From the NCBI GenBank assembly GCA_005778225.1, contig SXPC01000159.1, positions 1-44,325 on the forward strand: 44,325 nt of DNA. Reading direction: 5' to 3'. Of this stretch, positions 28,205 through 40,174 are shown one piece after another. Each line of letters starts with the position of its first letter. Position 1 is the stretch's first letter. The translations under genes were made by a program, and so were the position numbers. The notes beneath the pieces are model-generated. The model did not search any database and had not been told where the DNA came from. It saw only the letters and a list, made by a program, of their open reading frames with translations. Origin of the DNA: Planctomyces sp. GTDB taxonomy: Bacteria; Planctomycetota; Planctomycetia; Planctomycetales; Planctomycetaceae.

Positions 28205-28706
28205 TCAAGGAGCAGCAGGGAATGAGGTGACGAGGTCATTGAGGAGCTTGCAGAGCACCTCGACCGTCAAGTGCATCTCAATCGGATCGCGGCCAGGCTG
28301 GCCTTTGACATAACGATAGCGCTTCATGGAGAACATCGTGCCGGTTTGCAGTTCGAGCATGACCTCGAAGTAGGCAGTTCCATCAGGAAGAGTGTCCGGC
28401 TTGATGGAACGAACCAGAACCTGACCGGCTTGCGGGTCGAATTCGAGCGGGCCAAGTTCTTCCAGCAGATACGTGATCTTGCGACTGAAGTTCCGGGCCC
28501 AGTCCTGCAGCTGGTTGTAAGTGGCATTCGCGAGGAACGGCCCACCCAGACGGATCTCGGCGATCGAACAGCTGAGGCGATCGATCGCGGTGACGTCGAC
28601 CTCGCAGTCCACAGCAGCATCGCGGGCAGAAATCGTCAGCGGGACTGTACCAGCCCAGCCTGTCTGCGCTTGCAGCGATTGTGTGAGGGACGTCAGGAAC
28701 GACATA
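28205..28706 (-). CDS. hypothetical protein
   Basis: 166-aa from MSFLTSLTQSLQAQTGWAGTV; ORF open from 28798. Confidence 0.6.
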
Positions 28707-28856
28707 AAGGCATCCTTCCGGTCTCCCCCGTTGAGCACAGGGAAGACACGTAGCCGATAAGTTTCATCGACATTTACCCGACGATGAAATAAGGCCAACT
28801 AATAAATTGTGGTCTGCAACAGGAGTGTTGGGAAGGGGTGATTCTGCGAAAGTGGG

Positions 28857-30383
<1,527 letters not shown>

Positions 30384-30430
30384 GACGAGGCTCGTAATAG
30401 GTAGTTAGGAATTCGATGGAAGGCAATAAA

Positions 30431-30826
30431 TCAACGATCTGATTCTGTCTGATTCTTGGCAGGGAAATGACTGCTTATAAGCTGGAAAAGCGTTTGGGCA
30501 GGCTGAGATTGGGAGTTAAATTCATAAGACCACTGTTCGTGATGTAGTTGCCCAAAGATATTGTTGCACTTCCAGCAAATGGAGGCCTCGAAATAGATAT
30601 CTCCATCCTTATTCAAATACCGCATTCCAAACGGCGGGATGTGGCATCGTGACTGCATGCCCTCAGGCAACTCGTCAAATGCTTGATAGATGACGTCAAC
30701 TAAATCGGGTGCGACGACAACGCCGGATTGCTCTTCAACCACCTGCATGTAAGCGTCAACCCGTGGAGGATGAACTGATCTCAGATCAAACAATTGGATT
30801 CGATCTGGGTGAGGTAACGACGACAT
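30431..30826 (-). CDS. hypothetical protein with CWKCN motif
   Basis: 131-aa ORF; ...RCHIPPFGMRYLNKDGDIYFEASICWKCNNIFG. Confidence 0.6.
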   Translation of the reverse strand: MSSLPHPDRIQLFDLRSVHPPRVDAYMQVVEEQSGVVVAPDLVDVIYQAFDELPEGMQSRCHIPPFGMRYLNKDGDIYFEASICWKCNNIFGQLHHEQWSYEFNSQSQPAQTLFQLISSHFPAKNQTESDR

Positions 30827-30899
30827 GGCTTAGTTCTTATTTTTGAGCTCACCGCGGCAACGAAGATAATTAATAACAAACCAGTTCGCACGACCGCTT

Positions 30900-32006
30900 C
30901 TACTTTCCTTTTCCAAGGAAGGTCTTAATCGAATCGTAGATTCCGTCTTTCGAGGCGATCTCTGAAAGAATGAGTGAATCAAACTTCGATTCAACCTTCT
31001 TCAACTCCCTCAGATAATCCCCCGAGCCATACGGGCTGTCGACCTGGCCGTAGCAGAAGAGGTTGCACTTCGGCAGCAGGTCGGTAGTCAGCATCTTGAG
31101 GCATTCGATGTTGTCTTCGCCCCAGTTGTCGCCGTCGGAGAACTGGAAGCAGTAGAGGTTCCAGTCGTCCAGCGGGAAGTCACGCTCGATGACCTTGAGG
31201 GCACCGCGATACGCTGAGGAGATTCTCGTTCCCCCCGATTCTTTGACGCGGAAGAAGGTGTCTTCATCCACTTCATGCGCAACGACATCGTGGACGATGT
31301 AGCGGCGCTGAATGCCGCGGTATTGGCTTTTCAGCCAGGTATCAATCCAGAAGGCTTCGATGCGAACAATCTCTTTCTGGTCATCGGTCATCGACCCGGA
31401 GACGTCCATCATGTAAACGATCGCCGCGTTCGCTTCCGGCTGGGTGACGGTCTTCCACGATTTGAATCGCTCATCATCCTTGGTTGGGAGGATTCTTGGT
31501 TCAACCGAGTTGTACTCGCCGGTCGCAATCTGGCGTTTGAGGGCCTGTTTGTAAGTCCGCTTGAAGTGACGAAGTGCATCGGGGCCCGTGCGGTTGATCG
31601 AGGTGTATTTGTCCTTGCTGGTCTTAATCGCTTCCTGTCCTTTGGGAACGATATTCGGAAGTTGAAGCTCATTGGCGAGCATCGCGGCGAGCTCTTCAAA
31701 CGTCAGCTCGACTTCGCGAACATGCTGCCCGGGCTTATCACCCACCTGCCCTTGTCCGTCCGCCGGGTCATCTCCCTGCCCCACTGGCTGCCCGACTTCT
31801 CCTTCCCCCTGCCCGGTCCCGCCAGAACCTTTCTTGCCATGACGAAAATGGGGGATATCGATATTGGAGACCGGAATACTGACGGTCTCTTTCCCCTTAC
31901 GTCCCATCATATCGCCGTGATTGATGTACTTACGAAGGTTCTGCCGCACCTTGCCCCGGACAATGTGCTTGAAACGCTGGAGATCGATATCGATGTTACG
32001 GGACAT
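30900..32006 (-). CDS. DUF444 family protein (YeaH/YhbH)
   Basis: IDLQRFKHIVRGKVRQNLRKYI, MMDVSGSMTDDQKEIVRIEAFWIDTWLKSQYRGIQRRYIVHDVVAHEVDEDTFFRVKESGGTRISSAYR. Confidence 0.95.
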   Translation of the reverse strand: MSRNIDIDLQRFKHIVRGKVRQNLRKYINHGDMMGRKGKETVSIPVSNIDIPHFRHGKKGSGGTGQGEGEVGQPVGQGDDPADGQGQVGDKPGQHVREVELTFEELAAMLANELQLPNIVPKGQEAIKTSKDKYTSINRTGPDALRHFKRTYKQALKRQIATGEYNSVEPRILPTKDDERFKSWKTVTQPEANAAIVYMMDVSGSMTDDQKEIVRIEAFWIDTWLKSQYRGIQRRYIVHDVVAHEVDEDTFFRVKESGGTRISSAYRGALKVIERDFPLDDWNLYCFQFSDGDNWGEDNIECLKMLTTDLLPKCNLFCYGQVDSPYGSGDYLRELKKVESKFDSLILSEIASKDGIYDSIKTFLGKGK

Positions 32007-32013
32007 GGAGGGC

Positions 32014-32646
32014 TCAATCGTTTAACACGTCGAAGAGCAAAGTGACATCCAAAGACAACTCTGGATACTTTGCAGAGACTGCTGAATTACCAACGGAGTA
32101 AATCATGGTCGTGTATTGGCTACCAGTTTCTAATGACAAAACATGGACCTTCTTCTTTTCTGGATCGATGATCCAATACTCGGGAATACCTGCCTGCTGA
32201 TAGTTCGCAACCTTTGTTTCAAAGTCTCGTTTTCGGTCCTGTGACGACGAACTGACAACTTCGACGACAAGCTGCGCAAAATCTGGATAATCTTTTGACG
32301 TCCGAAAATCCTCTGGCCTGACGACAAGCAAATCCGGTTCGCGTAAAGTTCCAGGCCAAAGTCGCAATGGGAGCGGTGCAAACAAAACTTCGGCACCACG
32401 AGAGTCAAAGTACGCCTCGAGTGTCTTCAGGAGCATTTTCATCAAGCGTTGGTGGGTGAGTGGGGGCACAGGAAGAAGCTCCAGAAATCCTTCATTCAGT
32501 TCAGCGAAAACCTTTCTTTCACGGTCAAGCCACAGAAACTCCAACTCTGTCCAATCTCCTTGACGGGGATAGTACATGGCCAGTTCCCAGACCGGGGTGC
32601 CGGGCTTTGTTTCTGGATGATCTGAGTGAGTGGATGGGGTAATCAA
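32014..32646 (-). CDS. Uma2 family endonuclease-fold protein (DUF820)
   Basis: ERKVFAELNEGFLELLPVPPLTHQRL...PLPLRLWPGTLREPDLLVV...YPDFAQLVVEVVSSSSQDRKRDFETKVANYQQAGIPEYWIIDPEKKKVHVL. Confidence 0.88.
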   Translation of the reverse strand: MITPSTHSDHPETKPGTPVWELAMYYPRQGDWTELEFLWLDRERKVFAELNEGFLELLPVPPLTHQRLMKMLLKTLEAYFDSRGAEVLFAPLPLRLWPGTLREPDLLVVRPEDFRTSKDYPDFAQLVVEVVSSSSQDRKRDFETKVANYQQAGIPEYWIIDPEKKKVHVLSLETGSQYTTMIYSVGNSAVSAKYPELSLDVTLLFDVLND

Positions 32647-32792
32647 TTTCCTGTTCCGTAATTTCCGTAGGAATGTGCGACTTAAGGCTTCAAGAAATCT
32701 GAAATCATCGCATAGGTAGGTTCCTCATGCTACCTTCGAACGTCGAGCCTTTGTGAAGACAGGGGGTTGACACCCCCCGCTCGCCTTTAAGA

Positions 32793-34832
32793 TCAGTGTT
32801 TCACATCCCCTCGGGCGAAGATGCTGGCGACGTACTGCAGGACATCCGTCGCGGATTCGTCGTTATACCCGTAGTTCTTGATCAGCCGGCCTTTGACGAT
32901 GTCGATTTTTTCCTGCGTGTCGGCGTCGATGACATTCGAGATCAGGCTGGTGAGTTTGATCGTGTCTTTCTGATCTTCAAACAGTTTCATCTCGAGCGCC
33001 TTCTGGAGACGTTCGTTGGTGCGGTAATCGAATTTCTTGCCGTCCAGCGACAACGCTCCGATGTAGTTCATGATCTCTCTGCGGAAGTCATCCTTGCGGG
33101 TCTCCGGAATGTCAATCCGCTCTTCGATCGAACGCATGAGGCGTTCATCCGGTTCCTCATCCTGGCCGGTGTATTTATTCTTCACCTTCTCCTTGAGCGT
33201 GTAGGCTTTGACATTATCAATATAGTTAGCACACAGACGATTGAGCCCTTCTTCATCGGACGCGATCGCACGCTGCACCTCATTTTTGACGATATCGGTG
33301 TACTCCTCTTTTATCACGGACACCAGCTGGCGGTACTGCTCGCGCGTATCTTCGTTAGGGATCAGCGAGTGATGCTTTAAGCCCTCTTCGAGTTCGTTCA
33401 TCACCATGAACGGGTTGAGACTGGTCGAGTCAGAATTCGCAACCAGCGCGTTCGAGATCTTGTCCTGCACGAAGCGTGGCGAAATGCCGTGCAAACCTTC
33501 CGAGCGGGCTTCTCGACGCAACTGCTTGACGTTATCGGCTGTGAAGTTCGGCAGCGTCTTGCCGTTATACAGCTTCATCTTCTGTAGCAGCGTCAAGCCA
33601 TGGTGTTTGGGTTGCTCCAGACGTGTGAGGACGGCCCACATCGCGGCAATCTCGAGTGTATGTGGGGCAATGTGCTTGCCGCGGACTCGTCGCGTGTTGT
33701 AGTCCTTCTGGTAGATCTTGATCTCTTCGGACAGCTTGGTGACGTAGGGAATATCGATCTTGATTGTCCGGTCACGCAACGCTTCCATGAACTCATTGGA
33801 CTGCAGCTTGCGATACTCTGGCTCGTTGGTGTGACCAATGATGACGGTATCGATATCCGTCTGCGCGAACTTCTTCGGCTTAATCTTGTGTTCCTGCGAC
33901 GCCCCCAGAAGGTCGTACAGAAACGCGACATCAAGCTTCAAAACTTCGATGAACTCAATCAACCCGCGATTGGCGATGTTGAATTCGCCATCGAAGTTGA
34001 ACGCGCGAGGATCGGATTCGCTGCCGTATTCTGCGATCTTCCGGTAGTTGATGTCCCCCGTCAGTTCCGTGGAGTCCTGGTTCTTTTCATCTTTCGGCTG
34101 GAACGTACCAATCCCGACCCGGTCCTGTTCGGACAGGATGACGCGACGAATGACGACCGACTCGACGACTTTCGTCCAGTCGCCGTCCGCTTCTTTCAAG
34201 CGTTCCTGGTAGTAGTAACGAGACAGCGGGCAGATATCGCCATGAATCTCGACTTTCCGTGGGTCGTGTTCCCCTTTGCCTTCATTGAAGTAATCGCAGA
34301 TCTCGGCTCGATACTTCTGCGGCACGAGTTGCAAAGGCTCACCGTTCATGGGATCCCAGACAACGGTTCCGTCATCCTGCTTCCAGCCGAAGGAGTAAAG
34401 CGCGCCCTGGTCAGTGCGCGAATAACGCTGCAGCCCCTGCTTGAGAAGTCGCGCAATGGTCGACTTCGACGATCCGACCGGGCCATGAAGCAGCAGCACA
34501 CGTCGTTCCGTGCCATACTTCAAAGCCGCCGATTTGAATACATTGACCAGTTCCATCAGCTGGGTCGTGAGTCCGAAGATCGCATCTTCCCCATCGTTGT
34601 GGGGATCGTCAAAGAACTTGTAACGGATCTGCCCGTCCTTGTTCCCTTCAACCGGGTAGGTCCCGTCTTCCATGATCATGTCGTACAGACGCTGATAAGC
34701 CGTCCGCGTGATCTGGGGTTTTTCTTTCACGAGGTCGAGATACTGCGAAAACGAACCTTCCCAGTGCTCCTGACGGAACGAGTCTTTCGACATCTTGGAG
34801 GAAATCTGAGAGAGCAATGATGAGCTTGCCAT
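32793..34832 (-). CDS. prkA: PrkA family serine protein kinase
   Basis: [105 protein letters not shown]. Start MASSSLLSQ at 34832. Confidence 0.95.
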   Translation of the reverse strand: MASSSLLSQISSKMSKDSFRQEHWEGSFSQYLDLVKEKPQITRTAYQRLYDMIMEDGTYPVEGNKDGQIRYKFFDDPHNDGEDAIFGLTTQLMELVNVFKSAALKYGTERRVLLLHGPVGSSKSTIARLLKQGLQRYSRTDQGALYSFGWKQDDGTVVWDPMNGEPLQLVPQKYRAEICDYFNEGKGEHDPRKVEIHGDICPLSRYYYQERLKEADGDWTKVVESVVIRRVILSEQDRVGIGTFQPKDEKNQDSTELTGDINYRKIAEYGSESDPRAFNFDGEFNIANRGLIEFIEVLKLDVAFLYDLLGASQEHKIKPKKFAQTDIDTVIIGHTNEPEYRKLQSNEFMEALRDRTIKIDIPYVTKLSEEIKIYQKDYNTRRVRGKHIAPHTLEIAAMWAVLTRLEQPKHHGLTLLQKMKLYNGKTLPNFTADNVKQLRREARSEGLHGISPRFVQDKISNALVANSDSTSLNPFMVMNELEEGLKHHSLIPNEDTREQYRQLVSVIKEEYTDIVKNEVQRAIASDEEGLNRLCANYIDNVKAYTLKEKVKNKYTGQDEEPDERLMRSIEERIDIPETRKDDFRREIMNYIGALSLDGKKFDYRTNERLQKALEMKLFEDQKDTIKLTSLISNVIDADTQEKIDIVKGRLIKNYGYNDESATDVLQYVASIFARGDVKH

Positions 34833-35912
34833 AGTCGAATCTCCAGACTGCTTGCATGCAGCCATTCAAAACCCGCCACAATCAGTGTGGAGGTGTTCGT
34901 CGCAAATTGGATAGTGAAATTTGCCCTCCCTGCCTTGTTATTATGCAGGGGCGCACGCGAACGCGGGCGGGGCAGTAACGGAGTCTCGAACGCAGCAGTT
35001 GACGAGATCGTCAACCGGTCACAGACGCGTGATCACGCTGAGTCGAAAACGGCTGGTCGTTTGAAAAAGAGAGCGCCAAATTGAGCGAAAGAATGCTTAC
35101 CGGCGATCAGCACTGCGGCAGAAGGACATTCTGCCGGAAGACTGTCGAAAGCAAGCCCGTACTCATGGTGTCGTGCATGGAGAGAAAGTGACCGCGCAAA
35201 AAAATGCCGTCAGTTCTTTTCTCTGTGATGAGCCGTGTGGATGAAACACGGCCCGATCCTAGAATGCGAAAGAACGACGGATTATGAACTCGACCGTGAC
35301 TAGAGCGAAGAAGATTCGACAGAAAAAAACCAGCTATCCCAGATTCGAGATGACTGGCCATGACTCTGTTATACAGGCGGCCCAGGCATGGCAGAGATAT
35401 CTTCATGCTGATCACAACGTCCTGTTGGTGAATGTCAGCGACCGGGAAAGGTCCGGTCGGCGGACATCGTCTCTGTCAGGCGTGATCGTGAATGGTCATC
35501 GTCTGACAGCGAAATCCATCTCGAGGTTCGGCCAGCGCGTCTCGCGGAGAGCAGACAGTCGACCAAACCACACGACATTATCCGGAAACTTATACGACAA
35601 GGCAATAGCATTTTCCTTTCTGATGTTTCGGGAGTCGTGTTGAGTTGCGAATGTCATGAGAGAATCGACTGGTTCAATTTGCCAGATCATGGTCTCGCAA
35701 GAGTTCGCTAAATCTATGTCAGCAAAAGTGTCGTCACAGCGAGAACACACTGTCGCGAAATGAACTCCGTGTTCAGCCAGAATCCTGTGAATTTCTCGGC
35801 GTTTCGCCAATAAATGCTCATGGCACGCCGTATGCAACTTTATTCATCCATGGCTCAAGGGAAAGGCCATCAACTGTCGAATGCACCAACGACAATTCTA
35901 AGGAGATCAGTC

Positions 35913-36215
35913 ATGTTTCGCTTCATCAAGTACGCTGCACTTTCACTGGTGATCGTCGCAGCTTCTGTCGGCGTTAGCCATGCAGGTGGATATCACGGTC
36001 ACGGCCATCATCATCATGGTGGCTATGGTGGAGGTTACTACGGAGGCGGAGGTTACGGGTACGGATACAACGGCGGTGGCTGGGGTTATGGCTACGGCTA
36101 TCAACCGCGCGGACACTTTGACTACTATCCAACAAGCATTTACCGTCACGGCAATCACTTCCACATTCAGCCAGGACACTACCACTATCACCGCGGCGGT
36201 CACGGCCGCTGGTAG
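35913..36215 (+). CDS. secreted Gly/Tyr/His-rich small protein
   Basis: MFRFIKYAALSLVIVAASVGVSHAGGYHGHGHHHHGGYGGGYYGGGGYGYGYNGGGWGYGYGYQPRGHFDYYPTSIYRHGNHFHIQPGHYHYHRGGHGRW; SD-like AAGGAG upstream. Confidence 0.75.
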   Translation: MFRFIKYAALSLVIVAASVGVSHAGGYHGHGHHHHGGYGGGYYGGGGYGYGYNGGGWGYGYGYQPRGHFDYYPTSIYRHGNHFHIQPGHYHYHRGGHGRW

Positions 36216-36239
36216 CAGTTGTGTGGTTGTGTTCGAAAT

Positions 36240-36344
36240 GTAGGGTGCTGGTGAGGCTTTGCGAACCGCACCGAATGCGGACCCAGAGTCAGTTCAAGTT
36301 TGAATCCCCATTTGGTGCGGTTCGAAGACTCACCAGCACCCTAC
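36240..36344. repeat. REP family 2, copy 2 (105 bp)
   Basis: GTAGGGTGCTGGTGAGGCTTTGCGAACCGCACC ... GGTGCGGTTCGAAGACTCACCAGCACCCTAC. Confidence 0.92.
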
Positions 36345-36523
36345 TTTCATGAAACGGGTCTTACCCCCAACTCACAAATTTTTCACCCAACCAACGTCAA
36401 TACTCATACGCCTGACAGCCGATGATTTCTGTATTCACCTGGTGTTTCTAACGGAGCAGGACCATGAAGATTTCCATCATTCCGATGCAGTGACCCTCGG
36501 CTCAGAGTTCACTCGGCGCAAAT

Positions 36524-36572
36524 AAAAAAACACCCCCGGCTGTCGTCATGGACGACCGGGGGTGTACGTTTT
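36524..36572 (-). terminator. rho-independent terminator downstream of doxX
   Basis: AAAAAAACACCCCCGG..GTCGTC-ATG-GACGAC-CGGGGGTGTACGTTTTTT. Confidence 0.85.
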
Positions 36573-36591
36573 TTGGCTGCAGCAGGCCTGC

Positions 36592-37014
36592 TTACGTTTG
36601 CGTCACTGCTTTGGGTTTCGAGAGAATTTGATCCAGGCTGCCCGCTCCAGAACCGTTGGCGATGATGAAGAGCATCGCACCGCCCAGGCCGAGGTTTTTC
36701 ATGAATTGAATGATCTGATCTTGTTGCTGTTCAACAGGGAATGTCCAGAAGTCATGGAAGTAGTACGTTGCCAGCACCAGGAAGACGAATAACAATCCCG
36801 CGCCGAATTTTGCTTTGAAGCCCAGGAGAACGCTGACTCCTCCGACGATCAGGAAGGCGATGGCACCGGCGAGGAGAATCTGAGGCTGTGGGACGCCTTC
36901 GGATCCCATGTACGTCGCGATGTTGCTGTAATTGGGAATCTTATTTCCAAACGCAGAGAGCAGAAAGATTGTGACCAGAAACAAACGTCCGAGAACGCTG
37001 ATGGCGGCTTGCAT
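36592..37014 (-). CDS. DoxX family membrane protein
   Basis: LGRLFLVTIFLLSAFGNKIPNYSNIATYMGSEGVPQPQILLAGAIAFLIVGGVSVLLGFKAKFGAGLLFVFLVLATYYFHDFW. Confidence 0.88.
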   Translation of the reverse strand: MQAAISVLGRLFLVTIFLLSAFGNKIPNYSNIATYMGSEGVPQPQILLAGAIAFLIVGGVSVLLGFKAKFGAGLLFVFLVLATYYFHDFWTFPVEQQQDQIIQFMKNLGLGGAMLFIIANGSGAGSLDQILSKPKAVTQT

Positions 37015-37038
37015 GGGAGTAATCCTTGATTGTCATGA

Positions 37039-37144
37039 GTAGGGTGCTGGTGAGGCTTTGCGAACCGCACCAAAAGTGCGCTCGAAACTGTTTTGAACTT
37101 TGAATGTGTATTTGGTGCGGTTCGAAGACTCACCAGCACCCTAC
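37039..37144. repeat. REP family 2, copy 3 (106 bp)
   Basis: GTAGGGTGCTGGTGAGGCTTTGCGAACCGCACC ... GGTGCGGTTCGAAGACTCACCAGCACCCTAC. Confidence 0.92.
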
Positions 37145-37212
37145 AATTCGATTTGAAGAAGGCCTTAAGCGAAACGCGAGAGACCAATTGGCCTCTCGCG
37201 TGGATGATCAGG

Positions 37213-37911
37213 TCATGTCATGTCGAACAGCAGAACTTGTGAGTTGGCTTTCGAAGTGACTTTCAATGCTGTCTCTTCGGTTAGACCAACGCCGTCGCCA
37301 GCGTGCAACTGGTGGCCGCCGACGGTGACATCACCTTCGAGGACTTGCAACCAGACGTGATTCGTCGGGTCGAGCGTGACGTCGAGGGACTTGTCTGCGT
37401 CCAGACGAGACAGGTAGACCTTCGCATCCTGCTGGATACTCAATGAGCCTTCTGCTCCATCCGGAGATGCGACCAGAACAAGTTGATTCCGTCGGCTTTC
37501 CAAGTCGATCGCTTTTTGTTCGTAACCGGGCTGGAGACCGCGGGCACGAGGGAATAGCCAGATCTGATACAGGTGCACTGGCTGGTCGACAGACGGATTG
37601 AACTCGCTGTGACGGATTCCCGTTCCGGCGGACATACGTTGGAATTCACCTGGACGCAGGACTTCGCCATGGCCCAGGCTGTCTTTGTGTTCGAGTGCGC
37701 CCGAAAGGACGTACGTCAGGATTTCCATGTCACGGTGACCGTGCGTTCCGAAGCCCTGCCCCGGCGCGACCACGTCTTCGTTCATCACGCGGAGCGTTCC
37801 AAAGGATTCCCAGTTCGGGTCATAATAATCGCCAAACGAGAAGGTGTGATAAGTATCAAGCCAGCCATGATTGAGGTGGCCGCGGTCAGATGATTTACGG
37901 ACTGTGAGCAT
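37213..37911 (-). CDS. pirin family protein
   Basis: MLTVRKSSDRGHLNHGWLDTYHTFSFGDYYDPNWESFGTLRVMNEDVVAPGQGFGTHGHRDMEILTYVLSGALEHKDSLGHGEVLRPGEFQRMSAGTGIRHSE. Confidence 0.95.
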   Translation of the reverse strand: MLTVRKSSDRGHLNHGWLDTYHTFSFGDYYDPNWESFGTLRVMNEDVVAPGQGFGTHGHRDMEILTYVLSGALEHKDSLGHGEVLRPGEFQRMSAGTGIRHSEFNPSVDQPVHLYQIWLFPRARGLQPGYEQKAIDLESRRNQLVLVASPDGAEGSLSIQQDAKVYLSRLDADKSLDVTLDPTNHVWLQVLEGDVTVGGHQLHAGDGVGLTEETALKVTSKANSQVLLFDMT

Positions 37912-37959
37912 GACAGACCTCCCGATCTGTTGGTGAATAGTTTTTTTGCGAAGAAATAA

Positions 37960-38712
37960 TCAGCGAGCCAGAATTCCGCCATCGACAGGAATGGAGATCC
38001 CCGTCACAAAGGAAGCCGCATCGCTCGCCAGGAACATGACAGCCCCAGCGATATCCATCGGAGTCGCAACGCGTCCCATGGGGTGCATCGCAGTCATCGC
38101 CGCGATGTTGTCTGCGTTTCCGCCACTGACGCGGTCAAACATTTCTGTTTGTGTCACCGCCGGCGCGACCGTATTGACGCGAATCCCGGCAGCGGCATAT
38201 TCGAGGGCGGTCACCTTGGTGATTCCTTCGACGGCAAACTTGGACCCTGTATAGACGCTGACATTGGGCATTCCGACATGCCCCAGGACGCTCGTTGTGT
38301 TGATGATTACGCCGCCACCCTGTTTGAGCATGACTGGAATCTCATACTTTTGTGACAGCAGAACACCCAGGACGTTGATGCCGAAGACATGTTCATAGTC
38401 CTTGACCTGAAACTCAGTGACTGGTCCTGCGGACTCGACTCCAGCGTTGTTGAAGGCAATATCGAGGCGACCGAATTTTTCGACCGTCTTCTCGATCAGG
38501 TTTTTGACGTCGCCTTCTTGAGAGACATCTGTTTTGACAAAGAGCCCCTTTTGTCCGGTCTTCTCGATCTCAGCGACGACGGCATGGCCTTCCGCTTCGC
38601 GTCGACCCGCGACAACAACATTCGCTCCCTGCTTGGCGAATGCGATGGCGGTGTCTTTGCCAATGCCTGACGTGCCGCCGGTGACGAGGACGACTTTTCC
38701 TGAGAAATTCAT
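37960..38712 (-). CDS. SDR family oxidoreductase
   Basis: VVLVTGGTSGIGKDTAIAFAKQGANVVVAGRR, FNNAGVE, YTGSKFAVEGITKVTALEYAAAGIRVN. Confidence 0.94.
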   Translation of the reverse strand: MNFSGKVVLVTGGTSGIGKDTAIAFAKQGANVVVAGRREAEGHAVVAEIEKTGQKGLFVKTDVSQEGDVKNLIEKTVEKFGRLDIAFNNAGVESAGPVTEFQVKDYEHVFGINVLGVLLSQKYEIPVMLKQGGGVIINTTSVLGHVGMPNVSVYTGSKFAVEGITKVTALEYAAAGIRVNTVAPAVTQTEMFDRVSGGNADNIAAMTAMHPMGRVATPMDIAGAVMFLASDAASFVTGISIPVDGGILAR

Positions 38713-38758
38713 GGCTCTGCTCCAAAAGGTTTAGACTTGAAATGTCTTCAACTCAACA

Positions 38759-38772
38759 GTTGATATGTAAAC
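38759..38772. promoter_or_regulatory. candidate MarR operator upstream of SDR gene
   Basis: GTTGATATGTAAAC, 47 bp upstream of the SDR start; also TCAACT-CAAC-AGTTGA at 38748-38763. Confidence 0.45.
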
Positions 38773-38798
38773 CTTAAGTCGAAAAATTTTTCTTTCCC

Positions 38799-39269
38799 TT
38801 ACACGCCCTCGCTCCGAATTTTTTCCAGCAGCCGACTGAGCGTGCGCATTTCGTCCTCGGAAAGCATCGAGAGGACCTGTTTATGGGCCTCGTAGAGTGG
38901 TTGATCGATCTTGGCGAGCAGTTCGAGTCCTGCAGGGGTGATGTCGATGAAGACAACCCGTCGGTCTTCGTTGCAGCGCTTCCTGACAACGAGATTCTGG
39001 GCTTCCAGGCGATCGACCAGCCCCGTAATCGCGGGCACGACCTGGATCATCCGGGATGCGATTTCCAGGCTCGGAAGGGGCTTTCCTTCACCTCGCAGAA
39101 TGCGCAAGATGTTGTATTGCGAAGGAGTTAAACCAAACTCCCGCATGAATTTCCCCATCCGATTCTGAAGCAGGTCCGAGGTGCGGAAGAGGTTCAGGCA
39201 GGCTTCCTGTTCGAGTAACTCGAATGGTTGCCTTTTCTTGATTTCTTGTTGCAAGCGGCCGGTCGACAT
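38799..39269 (-). CDS. MarR family transcriptional regulator
   Basis: GLTPSQYNILRILRGEGKPLPSLEIASRMIQVVPAITGLVDRLEAQNLVVRKRCNEDRRVVFIDITPAGLELL. Confidence 0.93.
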   Translation of the reverse strand: MSTGRLQQEIKKRQPFELLEQEACLNLFRTSDLLQNRMGKFMREFGLTPSQYNILRILRGEGKPLPSLEIASRMIQVVPAITGLVDRLEAQNLVVRKRCNEDRRVVFIDITPAGLELLAKIDQPLYEAHKQVLSMLSEDEMRTLSRLLEKIRSEGV

Positions 39270-39305
39270 GATGATTACCCTCCTAATGAAACGTATGTGT
39301 GGATA

Positions 39306-39319
39306 ATTGATATGTCAAT
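39306..39319. promoter_or_regulatory. candidate MarR operator upstream of marR
   Basis: ATTGATATGTCAAT, 37 bp upstream of the MarR start; 11/14 identical to 38759-38772. Confidence 0.5.
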
Positions 39320-39557
39320 AGATGGCAGTCAATTCAATACACATGCAGCAATGTTGATGCCATCCACGTCGAAACATTCATCGTTCGACGGGGTTTATTC
39401 AGATATGTGTCGTTTTCGTTAAGAATCGACTTGAACTGACCCTTCGGATCGAGAATACTGGATGGCTCGAACTTTTGCTTGAGTTTTGAACACCATCTCT
39501 TTCGGGGTTCCCCCGACTCAATTCACTCGGCCACTTCGGCAAGAAGATTGAATCCTC

Positions 39558-40172
39558 ATGCGTCCTGCGATGTTACTGACTGCACTCTGCTCGTTGCTCC
39601 TGGGGGTCTTTGTCTATCGACAGGCGACATTCACTCCCGATCCTTATGCCTGCTCACCGGTGAAAGGTGTCGTCACTCTCGATGGCGAACCACTTGCCAA
39701 CGCCTTCGTGACGTTCCATCCGCAGTCAAAAAATCGTCCATCTCTGGCGATCACCGATATCGATGGCCATTACGAATTGAGCTATTCCTCATCCAAAGAA
39801 GGTGCGCTTATTGGTGTCCATGATGTCACGATCATGACTTCGAGTGCTGAAGACGTCGTCAATTACAATAAAGAAGTTGTCCCGTCACGCTTTCGTAAAA
39901 TTCCATCGACGCTGCGATTCGTTGTCGAGAAGAAAGAGAATATCTTCAACATTCAGCTGACAACGACAGCAGAAGATGTTGCAGAACTCGAACACTACAA
40001 CAAGATCCATCCGATCTTCTACGGCGACGAATATCTGGATGGCGATGAACCCGATATCTTTTCCGTCATCGATAACAGTCAGCTTCCCAAAGACCTGTCA
40101 GCGTTGTCGGTCTATACCCCGCCGACAGAAAGCGTGATTGAAAACAAGGCATCCGAGAAGAAGATTCAATAG
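39558..40172 (+). CDS. secreted carboxypeptidase-regulatory-like (transthyretin-like) domain protein
   Basis: VKGVVTLDGEPLANAFVTFHPQSKNRPSLAITDIDGHYELSYSSSKEGALIGVHDVTIMT. Confidence 0.8.
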   Translation: MRPAMLLTALCSLLLGVFVYRQATFTPDPYACSPVKGVVTLDGEPLANAFVTFHPQSKNRPSLAITDIDGHYELSYSSSKEGALIGVHDVTIMTSSAEDVVNYNKEVVPSRFRKIPSTLRFVVEKKENIFNIQLTTTAEDVAELEHYNKIHPIFYGDEYLDGDEPDIFSVIDNSQLPKDLSALSVYTPPTESVIENKASEKKIQ

Positions 40173-40174
40173 CC

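Noticed and set aside
33600-34820. 406-aa plus-strand ORF antisense to prkA
   Set aside because: Mirror of a highly conserved PrkA coding region; antisense artefact.
35284-35837. Overlapping ORFs 35284-35643 (+) and 35496-35837 (-)
   Set aside because: Neither shows a recognisable family and they overlap each other; insufficient support to call either.
36464-36493. Tiny ORF ATGAAGATTTCCATCATTCCGATGCAGTGA (MKISIIPMQ) after a GGAGCAGG
   Set aside because: Nine codons with nothing regulated downstream on that strand; could be chance or a gene remnant.
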